Position numbers and translations under genes: made by a program. From Caulobacter sp. CCH9-E1 (lineage in GTDB: Bacteria > Pseudomonadota > Alphaproteobacteria > Caulobacterales > Caulobacteraceae), in the NCBI RefSeq assembly GCF_001556515.1, contig NZ_LSJA01000385.1, positions 1 to 55,185 on the forward strand: a stretch of DNA of 55,185 nucleotides, given 5' to 3'. Shown here one piece after another: positions 1 to 13,758 of this stretch; the first letter of the stretch is position 1, and every line of letters begins with the position of its first letter. Under the pieces are notes generated by a model that ran no database searches, was not told where the DNA came from, and worked only from the letters and a program-made list of their open reading frames with translations.

Positions 1-58
1 GTTAGCCCCCTCAGTCGCTCCGCGACAGCTCCCCCGCATCGCGGGGGAGCATCTTGCC
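1..58. repeat. Palindromic intergenic repeat, family A, copy 1 (partial)
   Basis: This is one half of a GC-rich palindromic repeat seen again at 15036-15155 and 40706-40823. It holds a small stem (GTCGC at 14-18 with GCGAC at 22-26) followed by a larger palindrome with CCCCCGC and GCGGGGG arms and the conserved end GCATCTTGC. The other half, if present, lies before the window. It sits just past the stop codon of the minus-strand Trm112 gene, so it may also act as a transcription end; that role is inference. Confidence 0.75.
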
Positions 59-62
59 GGCT

Positions 63-260
63 CTACCCCTCCAGCTCCCGCGCCTCTTCCGGCAGCATGA
101 TCGGCACGCCGTCACGGATCGGGTAGGCCAGCTTGGCCGAGCGGCTGATCAGTTCGCCGGCGGCGCGGTCGTATTCCAGCGGGCCGCGGGTCACCGGGCA
201 CACCAGCACTTCCAAGAGGCGCGGATCGACATCGACGGGGGGAGGGGCGGCTTGGGTCAT
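63..260 (-). CDS. Trm112 family protein (YcaR-like)
   Basis: A 65-residue protein resembling the bacterial Trm112/YcaR family: the central [14 protein letters not shown] segment followed by [18 protein letters not shown] is typical. In eukaryotes and archaea Trm112 is a small zinc-binding activator of several methyltransferases; the bacterial role is not well settled. Only one cysteine is visible here, so a full four-cysteine zinc site is absent, as is common in this bacterial group. It starts at ATG 260, nine bases after the stop of the upstream LON-domain gene, so the two are very likely co-transcribed with cnoX. The family call is secure; the function is not. Confidence 0.85.
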   Translation of the reverse strand: MTQAAPPPVDVDPRLLEVLVCPVTRGPLEYDRAAGELISRSAKLAYPIRDGVPIMLPEEARELEG

Positions 261-269
261 GGCGCCTGT

Positions 270-935
270 CTACTGAATCGAAGTCGGTTCGTCATCGTCG
301 CTTCCGGCCGCGTCGATCTCCAATAACGCCGTAAGGGTCGCCTTGCGCTCGAAGATGGTCTCGGCCTCGAGCAGGGCCTGCTTTTCCATCGGGTCGAAGG
401 GCAGGGCCATGGCCAGGCTGTTGATCAGGGCGTCGGAGGGGGCGCTCTCGGCGTCGCCCCAGTCGATGGCGAGGCCTCGGTGGTCCAGATAGCGCCGCAG
501 CGCGGCCAGCAGCCGGTCGATGTCGGCGGCGGTGCGCTCGCCCGCCCCGTCCTCGCGCAGGTCGGGCTCATAGGGCGAAAAGTCCGCGCGGACCTGGCGA
601 TAGGGCGTGCGCACGGGCAGCTCCTCGCCGGCCTTGAAGCGGCAAAGGCCCGTGAGGGTGATCAGGTAGCGGCCGTCGCTGGTCTCGGCGAAGCTGGTCA
701 CGCGGCCGGCGCAGCCGACCGGCGCCAGGGCCGGCCTTTGATGATCGCCGCCCGGTCGCGTCTGGATCATGCCGATGATCCGCTCGCCGGACATGGCGTC
801 GTCCAGCATGTTCAGATAGCGCGGCTCGAAGATGTTGAGCGGCAGCTGACCGCCCGGCAGCAGCAGCACGCCGTCCAAGGGAAAGACCGGGATCACCAGG
901 GGTAGGTCGCCAAGCTTTCGGTAGACGGCCGGCAT
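270..935 (-). CDS. LON peptidase substrate-binding domain protein
   Basis: A 221-residue stand-alone version of the N-terminal (LAN/PUA-like) domain of the Lon protease. The family signature PVFPLDGVLLLPGGQLPLNIFEPRY is present at the N-terminus (roughly residues 16-40), followed by a domain that ends in a helical region. There is no AAA ATPase or Ser-Lys protease part, so it cannot degrade proteins itself; substrate recognition or an adaptor role is the usual inference. It lies between cnoX (22 bases upstream) and the Trm112 gene (9 bases downstream) on the same strand. The cnoX-LON-Trm112 order suggests a protein-quality-control operon. Confidence 0.9.
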   Translation of the reverse strand: MPAVYRKLGDLPLVIPVFPLDGVLLLPGGQLPLNIFEPRYLNMLDDAMSGERIIGMIQTRPGGDHQRPALAPVGCAGRVTSFAETSDGRYLITLTGLCRFKAGEELPVRTPYRQVRADFSPYEPDLREDGAGERTAADIDRLLAALRRYLDHRGLAIDWGDAESAPSDALINSLAMALPFDPMEKQALLEAETIFERKATLTALLEIDAAGSDDDEPTSIQ

Positions 936-957
936 GGACTCTCCGTGGGCTGAAACC

Positions 958-1860
958 TTAGCTGAACAGGATCGAAGACAGTTTTCGCCGCCCTTGCTTG
1001 GCGACTTCCGAGGTCGGGCCGGCGGCCTCGAACACGGTCAGCAGCTGCTTGCGGGCCGCCTCGTCGTTCCACGTACGGTCGCGGGCGATGATGGTCAGAA
1101 GATGGTCGGCGGCCGCCTGCAGCTGGCCGCCGCCGGCCAAGGCCTTGGCCAGCTCGAAACGGGCCTCGTGGTCGTCGGGATCGGCGGCCAGGCGCTGCTC
1201 GAAGGCGGCGGTCTCGGACGGGGCTTCCTGGGCCAGGGCCAGGGCCGCGCGGGCGGCGTCGAGGTCGGGGTCCTTGGCGTCGGCGGGGGCCATGGCGACC
1301 ACCTCGGCCGCGCCTTCCAGGTCGCCGCCGATCAGATAGGCGCGGGCCATGCCGCCGATGGCCTTGATGTTGGTCGGGTCGACTTGCAGGGCCTGGGCGA
1401 AGGCCTGGGCCGCGCCGCCGATGTCGCCGATCTCCAGCGATTCCTTGCCCAGCGCGATCAGCTCGTCGAGCGGGCTCTCGCCGCCCCCGGCCTTGGCCAG
1501 CTTCTCGACGAAGGCCTTGACCTGGCTCTCGGGCAGGGCGCCTTGGAAGGCGTCGACCGGGCGGCCGTCGACGAAGGCGTAGACGGTCGGGATCGACTGC
1601 ACGCGCAGCTGGCCGGCGAAGGCCGGATTGGCGTCGACGTCGATCTTCACCAGCTTCACCGCGCCGTTGGCTGCGCCAACGACCTTCTCAAGAGTGGGAG
1701 TCAGCTGACGGCAAGGGCCGCACCACGTCGCCCAGAAGTCGACGATGACCGGCTGGGTCTTCGACGCCTCGATGACGTCGGCCATGAAGGTGGCGTCCGA
1801 GCCATCCTTGATGTGTTCGCTCTTGCCCGAGGCGGGGGGCTTTTCGCCGATCAGGGACAT
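958..1860 (-). CDS. cnoX: Chaperedoxin CnoX (thioredoxin-TPR protein, YbbN family)
   Basis: A 300-residue protein with an N-terminal thioredoxin domain (about residues 20-125) and a C-terminal tetratricopeptide part (about 135-300). The active site reads WCGPC with Cys47 and Cys50, so this is a redox-competent version; the E. coli homologue lacks the full CXXC. Family members hold unfolded, oxidation-damaged proteins and pass them to GroEL or DnaK. I chose ATG 1860 (MSLIGEK) over an in-frame ATG at 1935 because a GAGAG stretch lies just upstream and the extra 25 residues do not resemble the family. It is the first gene of the minus-strand set with the LON-domain and Trm112 genes. Confidence 0.9.
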   Translation of the reverse strand: MSLIGEKPPASGKSEHIKDGSDATFMADVIEASKTQPVIVDFWATWCGPCRQLTPTLEKVVGAANGAVKLVKIDVDANPAFAGQLRVQSIPTVYAFVDGRPVDAFQGALPESQVKAFVEKLAKAGGGESPLDELIALGKESLEIGDIGGAAQAFAQALQVDPTNIKAIGGMARAYLIGGDLEGAAEVVAMAPADAKDPDLDAARAALALAQEAPSETAAFEQRLAADPDDHEARFELAKALAGGGQLQAAADHLLTIIARDRTWNDEAARKQLLTVFEAAGPTSEVAKQGRRKLSSILFS

Positions 1861-1962
1861 CGGGTCTCTCGCATTCGGTATTGGGGCAGGAAACGCTTCA
1901 GCCGCCAAGATGGTCCCTGGCGGGCGCGCGCGCAATGATGTGATCGCTTGACGACGGGCGGA

Positions 1963-2466
1963 TCAGACGACGGCCATCGCCTCGAAGTCGACGATCATCG
2001 GCTCGATATCGAGAGCGGCCAGGAACTTGCGGAAGCCCGCCTGGCTGACGGCGGTGGTGGCGTCGTTCTTCAGCGGGTGGAAGTTGACCGGGTCGCTGTC
2101 CGCCAGGGCCTTGTCCAGCACGAAGCGCACGCGCTTGTCGCTGTCGTTGATCAGGCCGAAGGCGGTGACCGAGCCCGGCGTCACGCCCAGGGTCTCGACC
2201 ATCATCGCCTCGGGACCGAACGACAGCCGACCCGAGCCGATCACGTGGTGCAGCTTCTTCAGGTCGATTTTCGTCTCGCCCAGGGCCGAGATCAGCCACA
2301 GCTGGCCCTTGGCGTCCTTGAGGAACAGGTTCTTGGTGTGGCCGCCGGGCAGGGCGGCCTTGATCTCCAGTCCTTCCTCGACGCGGAACACCGGCGGGTG
2401 GTCGAGGGTCTTGTGATCGACCCCGTGGGCGTCGAAGAAGGCGAACAGGTCGGCGCGGGTCTTCAT
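1963..2466 (-). CDS. proX: Prolyl-tRNA editing protein (ProX/YbaK family)
   Basis: A 167-residue free-standing editing domain of the YbaK/ProX family, which hydrolyses mischarged Ala-tRNA(Pro) (or Cys-tRNA(Pro) for YbaK). Visible family features are the [14 protein letters not shown] start, the KNLFLKD segment carrying the conserved lysine, and the GSGRLSF and [12 protein letters not shown] stretches near residues 76-123. The length matches stand-alone ProX proteins. It ends about 100 bases before cnoX on the same strand, so it may be the promoter-proximal gene of that set or a separate unit. It is divergent from the DUF6065 gene, with 78 bases between the two starts. Confidence 0.9.
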   Translation of the reverse strand: MKTRADLFAFFDAHGVDHKTLDHPPVFRVEEGLEIKAALPGGHTKNLFLKDAKGQLWLISALGETKIDLKKLHHVIGSGRLSFGPEAMMVETLGVTPGSVTAFGLINDSDKRVRFVLDKALADSDPVNFHPLKNDATTAVSQAGFRKFLAALDIEPMIVDFEAMAVV

Positions 2467-2544
2467 GCGGCTCTACTAGACGGCCTCGGGTCTTGCCCGC
2501 TAGACCTGATCCACAAGGGGCAGGAAACCGAGCAAAGGACCGGC

Positions 2545-3291
2545 ATGGAACTGGAGTGCTATCCCACCGAGAACCGTCCGCCGGAGATCGTGCCGGGCCG
2601 GCCGCAGCGCGCCTGGATGGACCGGTTCGCCGAGCGCCACCCCTATCGCTGTTTGCCGCTGACCATGGCCAACACCACCGGCTGGGATATCCTCTGTCCC
2701 GTCGGCTTCTCGATGACCTGGGACGGCGGCGCGCACCAGGAGTGCATCAAGTTCCAGCCCGACCACCCCTATCCGGGCTTCACCGACTTCGTGAAGTCAC
2801 ACTTCACGCGGGGGGTCGTGACCTTCCACACTGGCTATCTGTTCCGCACGCCGCCGGGCTGGTCGATGATGGCCATGGGGCCGCCCAACCACGTCAAGGA
2901 CGGCATCCAGCCGCTGGCTGGCGTCATTGAAACCGACTGGCTGCCGTTCCCCTTCACGATGAACTGGATCTTCACCCGCCCCGGCACGGTGCGGTTCGAG
3001 AAGGGCGAGACCTTCTGCTTCTTGATGTTGCTGCAGGACAAGGCGATCGAGTCGTTCCAGCCGGTGATCCGCTCGATGAACTCCAATCCCGAGCTGCGCC
3101 GCCAGTACGACGTCTGGGCCGAGAAGCGCACCGAGTTCAACAACCTGATCTTCAAGCGCGACCCCGAAGCCACCAAGGAGGCCTGGCAGCGCTTCTACTT
3201 CAAGGGCGAGTACCCCGAGGAGATCCAGGCCGAAGCGCCCAGCCACCACGTCAACAAGCGCCGCCTGAAGTCGCCCAAGCTGGGGGTTTAG
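2545..3291 (+). CDS. DUF6065 family protein, function unknown
   Basis: A 248-residue soluble protein with no signal peptide or membrane segment. It begins MELECYPTENRPPEIVPG and has conserved-looking stretches NTTGWDILCPVGF, FTRGVVTFHTGYLF and WIFTRPGTVRFEKGE. I recognise this as the uncharacterised family DUF6065. The aromatic-rich beta-strand pattern (GYLFRTPPGW, FPFTMNW, FCFLML) suggests a compact beta-barrel-like fold with a helical C-terminus, but this is only inference. The start at ATG 2545 is supported by AAAGGA six bases upstream. The open frame extends further upstream, but that part overlaps the divergent proX gene and is not credible. No neighbour suggests a pathway. Confidence 0.8.
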   Translation: MELECYPTENRPPEIVPGRPQRAWMDRFAERHPYRCLPLTMANTTGWDILCPVGFSMTWDGGAHQECIKFQPDHPYPGFTDFVKSHFTRGVVTFHTGYLFRTPPGWSMMAMGPPNHVKDGIQPLAGVIETDWLPFPFTMNWIFTRPGTVRFEKGETFCFLMLLQDKAIESFQPVIRSMNSNPELRRQYDVWAEKRTEFNNLIFKRDPEATKEAWQRFYFKGEYPEEIQAEAPSHHVNKRRLKSPKLGV

Positions 3292-3398
3292 GCGCCCGCC
3301 TGATCCTTCCACCCGAGCGCCAAGCGCCGCCGTGACTTCGTTCGCCTTCCCCCTTAGGGTCGCGACCAAACGCACCTTGAGGGTCTGGGGGAAATCGA

Positions 3399-6719
<3,321 letters not shown>

Positions 6720-6725
6720 GAAGCC

Positions 6726-6753
6726 GGGGGGGGGGGCGGCCTTCTAGGCCGCC
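6726..6753. terminator. G11 tract and hairpin between convergent genes
   Basis: A run of eleven G (6726-6736) leads into a perfect 8-base stem (6735-6742 with 6746-6753, loop TCT). The stem overlaps the glmM stop codon. There is no clear U tract on either strand, so this is a possible, not a firm, bidirectional terminator. Confidence 0.4.
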
Positions 6754-8090
6754 TTCACCGCGCCGGCGATCGACTTGACCACCTTCTTGACCAGGGCCGG
6801 GTCGTCGCCCTCGGCCATGATCCGGATCAGGGGCTCGGTGCCGGAGGCGCGGACGACGATGCGGCCCGAGCCGTTCAGTTGGGCCTCGCCGTCGGCGATG
6901 GCTTCCTTGACGGTCTTGGCCTCCAGCGGCTTGCCGCCGGCGAAGCGGACGTTTTCCAGGAGCTGCGGCACCGGCTCGAACTGGCGGCTCAGCGCGCTCA
7001 TCGGCTGGCCGCTCTCGACCATCACCGCCAGCACCTGCAGGGCCGCGATCAGGCCGTCGCCCGTGGTCGAGAAGTCCGACAGGATCAGGTGGCCCGACTG
7101 CTCGCCGCCGACATTGAAGCCGCCCTCGCGCATGCGCTGCATGACATAGCGGTCGCCCACGGCGGTGCGCTCCAGCGACATCCCGAGGGCGTTCAGGTGG
7201 CGCTCGAGGCCGAGGTTCGACATGACGGTGGCGACCACGCCGCCGCCCTTCAGCGCGCCGTCCTTGGCGAAGGCGCCGGCGATGATGGCCATGATCTGGT
7301 CGCCGTCGACGACCACGCCCTTCTCGTCGCAGATCACCAGGCGGTCGGCGTCGCCGTCCAGAGCGATGCCGATGTCGGCGCGGTATTCGCGGACCATCTT
7401 GGCCATGGCCTCGGGATGGGTCGAGCCGCACTCCTCGTTGATGTTGGTGCCGTCCGGCGACACGCCCAGCGAGATGACCTCGGCGCCCAGCTCATAAAGG
7501 GCGGTCGGGGCGACCCTGTAGGCCGCGCCGTTGGCGCAATCGATGACGATGCGCAGGCCCGAGAGGTTGCGATGGCGCGGGAAGGTCGCCTTGACGATCT
7601 CGACATAGCGCGCCTGGGCGTCGTCGATCCGCTTGACCCGCCCCAGTTCGCGCGGAGCGGCCAGACCCTCCTGCAGGCCCTCGTCCATCAGGGCCTCGAT
7701 CTTCAGCTCCTGCTCGTCGGACAGCTTGTAGCCGTCGGGACCGAACAGCTTGATGCCGTTGTCGGCGAAGCTGTTGTGGCTGGCCGAGATCATGACGCCC
7801 AGGTCCGCGCGCATCGAGCGGGTCATCATGGCGACGGCCGGCGTCGGCAGCGGACCGAACAGGCGCACGTCCAGGCCGACGCTGGTCAGGCCCGCGACGA
7901 GAGCCGGCTCGATCATGTAGCCCGACAGGCGTGTGTCCTTGCCGATCACCACCAGGTGGCGGCGCTCGTCCTGCGAGCGGAACAGCTTGCCGGCCGCCAG
8001 GCCCACCCGCAAAGCGACCTCGGCCGTCATCGGGTGCTTGTTGGCCTGACCGCGGATGCCGTCGGTGCCGAAATAGGCGCGCTTGCTCAT
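6744..8090 (-). CDS. glmM: Phosphoglucosamine mutase GlmM
   Basis: A 448-residue enzyme converting glucosamine-6-phosphate to glucosamine-1-phosphate, the second step toward UDP-GlcNAc for peptidoglycan and lipid A. The N-terminus YFGTDGIRG is diagnostic. The phosphorylated serine is Ser104 in ISASHN, the metal loop is DGDADR (about 245-250), and the phosphate-binding loop near the C-terminus is [10 protein letters not shown]. The start ATG 8090 (MSKRAYFG) fits the family; a longer frame from 8156 adds 22 unrelated residues. It is transcribed divergently from glmS, which makes its substrate, with about 217 bases between the starts. Confidence 0.97.
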   Translation of the reverse strand: MSKRAYFGTDGIRGQANKHPMTAEVALRVGLAAGKLFRSQDERRHLVVIGKDTRLSGYMIEPALVAGLTSVGLDVRLFGPLPTPAVAMMTRSMRADLGVMISASHNSFADNGIKLFGPDGYKLSDEQELKIEALMDEGLQEGLAAPRELGRVKRIDDAQARYVEIVKATFPRHRNLSGLRIVIDCANGAAYRVAPTALYELGAEVISLGVSPDGTNINEECGSTHPEAMAKMVREYRADIGIALDGDADRLVICDEKGVVVDGDQIMAIIAGAFAKDGALKGGGVVATVMSNLGLERHLNALGMSLERTAVGDRYVMQRMREGGFNVGGEQSGHLILSDFSTTGDGLIAALQVLAVMVESGQPMSALSRQFEPVPQLLENVRFAGGKPLEAKTVKEAIADGEAQLNGSGRIVVRASGTEPLIRIMAEGDDPALVKKVVKSIAGAVKAA

Positions 8091-8163
8091 GTGATTTCGT
8101 CGTCTCTTGGCGAGCGTAAAGTCGTTGGGTCGCTCATTGCCCCAATTCTGAGCCATTCAGAAG

Positions 8164-8227
8164 GGATTGGCTCGCTGAAATTCGGCTCGCGAAACGATCC
8201 GAAATGCAGATTTATCAGAGCCAATCC
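8164..8227. promoter_or_regulatory. Inverted repeat in the glmM-glmS divergent promoter region
   Basis: A perfect 10-base inverted repeat, GGATTGGCTC at 8164-8173 and GAGCCAATCC at 8218-8227, encloses 44 bases. A smaller nested pair (TTCGG and CCGAA) lies inside. The position between two divergent starts of the same pathway suggests operators or a folded leader. This is inference from symmetry alone. Confidence 0.4.
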
Positions 8228-8307
8228 AGGACGAGTGCTAAACGCGGCTTCGCAAAGCTAGCGCCCGCGCACGATCCGGTGACGCGTTCTACAAGGGATC
8301 ATGGCCC

Positions 8308-10128
<1,821 letters not shown>

Positions 10129-10129
10129 T

Positions 10130-11530
10130 CTAGCCGTTCAGGCGCGAGTGCTTGCGCGAATAGCCGAAGTACACCGCGCACGCTCCCGCCACCCAGGCCG
10201 CGAACAGCGCCCAGGTGTCCAGCGGCAGGCCGATGATCAGGTAGCCGCAGAAGGCCACGCTGGCGATCGGCAGCAGCGGATAGAGCGGCACGCGGTAGCC
10301 GCGCGGCAGGTCCGGCTGGGTCCGGCGCAGGATGATCACGCCCAGCGAGACGATGGCGAAGGCGATCAGCGTGCCCATGCTGGTCAGGTTCACCAGCACG
10401 TCGAGCGGCACGAACGCCGCCAGCACGGCGATGAAGGCCGCGACGATATAGGTGTTGAGGTCCGGGCTGCGGGTCCTGGGGTGCAGGCGCTGGAAGACCT
10501 TGGGCAGCAGGCCGTCGCGGCTCATGGCGTAGAGGATCCGCGTCTGGCCGTACATGACGACGAGCGTGATCGAGAAGATCGAGACGATCGCGCCCACGCA
10601 CAGCACCAGCGAGGTCCAGGCTTGGCCCGTCAGGTTGCGCAGGATCACGGCGAGACCGGCTTCCTGGCCCTTGAAGGCGGTCCAGGGCTGGGCGCCGACG
10701 GCGGCCAGGGCGACCAGGATGTAGATGGCCGTGACGATCAGCAGGGACAGCACGATGCCCAGCGGCAGGGTTCGGCGCGGGTCCTTGACCTCCTCGCCCG
10801 CCGTCGAGACCGCGTCGATGCCGATGTAGGAGAAGAAGATCGACGAGGCGGCCGCGCCGACGCCGGCCACGCCCATCGGCATGAACGGCGTCAGGTTGCG
10901 GACGTGGAAGCCGCTGAAGGCGATCACGACGAAGAACAGCAGGACCAGCAGCTTCAGCACCACCAGCACGGCGTTGGCCGTCGCCGACTCCTTAACGCCG
11001 CGCAGCAGCAGCACCATGCAGGCGCCGACCAGGACGACGGCGGGCAGGTTGACCACGCCGCCCGCCCCCGGCGGCTTGGCGATCACGTCGGGCAGCCGCC
11101 AGCCGACCAGGTCGACCAGCATCTCGTTCAGGTACTGGCCCCACCCCACGGCGATCGCCGAGGCCGAGACGGCGTACTCCAAGAGAAGGCAGGCGCCGAC
11201 GATGAAAGCCACGAACTCGCCCAGCGTCGCGTAGGCGTAGGAATAGGACGAGCCCGACACCGGAATGGTCGAGGCCAATTCGGCGTAGCACAGGGCGGTC
11301 AGGGCGGCGGTGATCCCGGCCAGCACGAACGAGACGATCACGGCGGGACCGGCGGCCGGCACGGCGGTGGTCAGGGCCACGAAGATGCCGGTGCCGATCG
11401 TGGCGCCGACGCCCAGCATGGTCAGCTGGAACAGGCCCATCGAGCGGTGCAACGCTTCGGGCGGATGCTCGCCTTCCACCTGGGCGACGGGCTTGCGGCG
11501 CAGAAGGTCGGCCGCGCGGAACGGGGCCAT
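10130..11530 (-). CDS. APC family amino acid permease
   Basis: A 466-residue inner-membrane transporter of the amino acid-polyamine-organocation superfamily, cationic amino acid transporter type. After a short cytoplasmic tail the first helix carries GVGATIGTGIFV, the unwound substrate-binding motif of this family. About twelve hydrophobic segments follow, with FFSYIGIDAVSTAGEEVKDPRRTLP in the middle, also typical. The substrate cannot be told from sequence; branched-chain, cationic or aromatic amino acids are all possible. It ends one base from the glmS stop with no hairpin between. The upstream neighbour on the same strand, cfa, ends 55 bases before this start and is functionally unrelated. 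Confidence 0.93.
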   Translation of the reverse strand: MAPFRAADLLRRKPVAQVEGEHPPEALHRSMGLFQLTMLGVGATIGTGIFVALTTAVPAAGPAVIVSFVLAGITAALTALCYAELASTIPVSGSSYSYAYATLGEFVAFIVGACLLLEYAVSASAIAVGWGQYLNEMLVDLVGWRLPDVIAKPPGAGGVVNLPAVVLVGACMVLLLRGVKESATANAVLVVLKLLVLLFFVVIAFSGFHVRNLTPFMPMGVAGVGAAASSIFFSYIGIDAVSTAGEEVKDPRRTLPLGIVLSLLIVTAIYILVALAAVGAQPWTAFKGQEAGLAVILRNLTGQAWTSLVLCVGAIVSIFSITLVVMYGQTRILYAMSRDGLLPKVFQRLHPRTRSPDLNTYIVAAFIAVLAAFVPLDVLVNLTSMGTLIAFAIVSLGVIILRRTQPDLPRGYRVPLYPLLPIASVAFCGYLIIGLPLDTWALFAAWVAGACAVYFGYSRKHSRLNG

Positions 11531-11585
11531 GGCGGCTCCTTCACGGAAAATCAGGCGGCGCCTATGAACGCCGCCTGTCTCGCCG

Positions 11586-12767
11586 TCAACCGCGCGGCTT
11601 CAGCAAATAGTCCCGCGTCAGCGGAACGGCGTCGCGCTTCTTGGCCAGCTGGATCTGGAAGACCATGTGGCCGCCGTGCCGGAAGCCCAGCTCCGCGCCC
11701 GCCAGATAGAACTCCCACATCCGTCGGAACCGTTCGTCGAACATCTGGGGGATGTCGGGATCGGCCAGGAACCGCTCGCGCCAGATGCGGCAGGTCTCGG
11801 CGTAGTGCAGCCGCAGAATCTCGATGTCGGTGATCCAAAGCCCGGCCTTCTCGATCGCCGCGACGATCTCCGAGAGGCCCGGGATATAGCCGCCGGGGAA
11901 AATGTACTTCTGGGTGAAGGCGTTGGTCGCGCCGGGCCCGTGCATCTTGCCGATCGAATGCACCAGGGCGACGCCATTCTCGTCGAGCAGGCGGGCGATG
12001 GTGTCGAAATAGGTCTGGAAGTTCGGGGCCCCGACGTGTTCGAGCATGCCGACCGAGACGATGCGATCGAACGGTTCGTTCAAGTCGCGATAGTCGGTCA
12101 GGCGGAAGTCGATCCGATCGGAAAGGCCCGCCTTCTCCGCGCGTTCCTTCGCCAGCGCCAGCTGTTCGGTCGACAGGGTCACCCCGGTCATCCGCGCGCC
12201 GAAATCCTTGGCGAGCGTCATGGAGAGACCACCCCAGCCCGAGCCGATGTCCAGGGTCTTCATGCCCGGTTGGATCAGCAGCTTGCGGCCGATCAGCGCC
12301 TTCTTGGCTCCTTGCGCCTCCTCCAGCGTCATGTCCGGACGCTCGAAATAGGCGCACGAGTACTGCATGTCGGCGTCGAGGAAGCGCCGGTAGAGATCGT
12401 TGGACAGGTCGTAGTGGTGGGCGACGTTGCGGCGCGAGGCGACGCGGTCGTTGACCTGCTGGATCCGGCGCTTCAGGGCCTTGCGGAACCGGCTGAACGC
12501 CGAGCCGCGCTTGGGTTTGCGGCCCCCGCTCTCGCCGACGATGGTCAGGAGGTCCGAGATCGTCCCCTGCTCGAAGACGACGTCGCCTTCCATGTAGCCT
12601 TCGCCGAGGCCCAGGCTGGGATTGGCCAGGCGCCGCAGGCCGCGGCTGTTGATCCGGATGACGACGGGCGGGCCCGAGCCGTCCCCCGCCTTGAGGATGC
12701 GGCCGCCCGGCAGATGCGCCGTCAGGTCGCCGGTCTTGATCATCTTCGCGAGGAGAGCTTCGATCAT
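11586..12767 (-). CDS. cfa: Cyclopropane-fatty-acyl-phospholipid synthase
   Basis: A 393-residue S-adenosylmethionine-dependent enzyme that adds a methylene bridge across the double bond of unsaturated phospholipid acyl chains. The SAM-binding motif LDIGSGWGGLSM is at about residues 174-185. The YDLSNDLYRRFLD and YSCAYFE segments and the GGYIPGLSEI region are typical. The length matches the family. It starts at ATG 12767 (MIEALLAKM). It is divergent from trmO, with 58 bases between, so a promoter must be compact there. Such enzymes often rise in stationary phase or acid stress; nothing in the local sequence shows that here. Confidence 0.95.
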   Translation of the reverse strand: MIEALLAKMIKTGDLTAHLPGGRILKAGDGSGPPVVIRINSRGLRRLANPSLGLGEGYMEGDVVFEQGTISDLLTIVGESGGRKPKRGSAFSRFRKALKRRIQQVNDRVASRRNVAHHYDLSNDLYRRFLDADMQYSCAYFERPDMTLEEAQGAKKALIGRKLLIQPGMKTLDIGSGWGGLSMTLAKDFGARMTGVTLSTEQLALAKERAEKAGLSDRIDFRLTDYRDLNEPFDRIVSVGMLEHVGAPNFQTYFDTIARLLDENGVALVHSIGKMHGPGATNAFTQKYIFPGGYIPGLSEIVAAIEKAGLWITDIEILRLHYAETCRIWRERFLADPDIPQMFDERFRRMWEFYLAGAELGFRHGGHMVFQIQLAKKRDAVPLTRDYLLKPRG

Positions 12768-12825
12768 CCGAGCAACTTAAGTGGTCCTGGCCCCGCGACA
12801 ACCTGTCGCACACGAAGGAGAGCGC

Positions 12826-13287
12826 ATGACGATCGAAATGATCCCGATCGGGCGGGTCGAGGGCGGCCGCGACGTTCCCGAGGACGATGACTGGGGCGAG
12901 AGCCGCGCCCGGATCGTTCTGGACCCGGCGCGGTTCGACGACGAGGCGCTGATGGGCCTCGACGCCTTCAGCCACGCCGAGATCGTCTATGTCTTCGACA
13001 AGGTGACCGACGACCAGATCGTCACCGGCGCGCGCCATCCGCGCGGCAATAAGGCTTGGCCGCGCATCGGCATCTTCGCCCAGCGCGGCAAGAACCGGCC
13101 TAACCGCATCGGCGTGACGGTCTGCGAGGTCGTGACCGTCAAGGGGCTGACGCTGGAGGTGAAGGGGCTGGACGCCATCGACGGCACGCCCGTGCTCGAC
13201 ATCAAGCCGGTGATGAGCGGCTTCTCCCCGCGTGGAGAGGTTCGCGAGCCCGACTGGGCTCGGGAGATCATGGCGAAGTACTGGTAG
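12826..13287 (+). CDS. trmO: tRNA (N6-threonylcarbamoyladenosine-N6)-methyltransferase TrmO
   Basis: A 153-residue single-domain TrmO/YaeB (TsaA, VirR) family protein. These use SAM to methylate t6A37 in certain tRNAs, giving m6t6A. Family marks are IPIGRVEGGR at the start, HPRGNKAWPRIGIFAQRGKNRPNRIGVTVC in the middle, and LDIKPVMSGFSP near the end. The length fits the short TrmO form without the C-terminal extension of E. coli. ATG 12826 has GAAGGAGAG upstream; a longer frame from a GTG at 12781 is less likely. The t6A ATPase subunit gene tsaE is also in this window, but far away. Confidence 0.88.
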   Translation: MTIEMIPIGRVEGGRDVPEDDDWGESRARIVLDPARFDDEALMGLDAFSHAEIVYVFDKVTDDQIVTGARHPRGNKAWPRIGIFAQRGKNRPNRIGVTVCEVVTVKGLTLEVKGLDAIDGTPVLDIKPVMSGFSPRGEVREPDWAREIMAKYW

Positions 13288-13293
13288 ATCGGC

Positions 13294-13749
13294 CTACATC
13301 TTCCGGATTTCAGGACAGGCGTCCGGTTCGGCGGTCCAGCTGATGCTGGCGATCTTCCAGGCGCCGTCGGTCTTGACCAGGGTGAAGACGTCCAGTCCGC
13401 AATGGATGCTCTTGCCGTTGATCGACAGCTCGTACGGCGCCGAGACGGTCGCCAGTCCGCCGCGCCGGATGATGACCGGGGACCACATCCATTCCTTGGC
13501 GCCAACGGGCGGCTTGGTCCCGAAGGTCTCCTCGAAGCCGAAGCGGCGCAGGACGGTTTCGCCGCCGGGCCGGCTAGTCAGCGACATCAGCTGGGCGTTC
13601 GGCAGCAGGGTCGCGCGCATGGCCGCGACGTCGCTCTTATCGAAGCCGTCGAAGAACGCCTGGGCGGTCGCCAGCACCGCCTTGTCCTCAGCGTCGGCGG
13701 GCGGGGGCGCGGCGGTCTGAACCGCGGCGGCGATCAGCAGGGCGAGCAT
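13294..13749 (-). CDS. Secreted NTF2/SnoaL-like protein, function unknown
   Basis: A 151-residue protein with an N-terminal hydrophobic export signal (MLALLIAAAVQTAAPPP). One NTF2-like domain follows, of the DUF4440/SnoaL type: ATAQAFFDGFDKSDVAAMRATLLP, then a beta-sheet ending TDGAWKIASISWTAE. Many such proteins are binding or isomerase-like folds with no assigned reaction; no catalytic residue can be named here. It begins nine bases after the stop of the DUF1232 gene on the same strand, so they are probably one transcript. It converges with trmO, six bases from its stop. Two cysteines (in HCGLD and DACPE) could form a disulfide in the periplasm; that is inference. Confidence 0.75.
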   Translation of the reverse strand: MLALLIAAAVQTAAPPPADAEDKAVLATAQAFFDGFDKSDVAAMRATLLPNAQLMSLTSRPGGETVLRRFGFEETFGTKPPVGAKEWMWSPVIIRRGGLATVSAPYELSINGKSIHCGLDVFTLVKTDGAWKIASISWTAEPDACPEIRKM

Positions 13750-13758
13750 GGTCTTTGA

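Noticed and set aside
1898..1935. Longer CnoX start at 1935
   Set aside because: The 25 extra residues do not resemble the family and ATG 1860 has a better site.
8228..8307. Possible glmS ribozyme in the leader
   Set aside because: The ribozyme is known from Gram-positive bacteria; the leader here is short and shows none of its conserved core.
12781..12825. GTG start 15 codons upstream of trmO
   Set aside because: GAAGGAGAG sits right before ATG 12826, and family members begin at this point.
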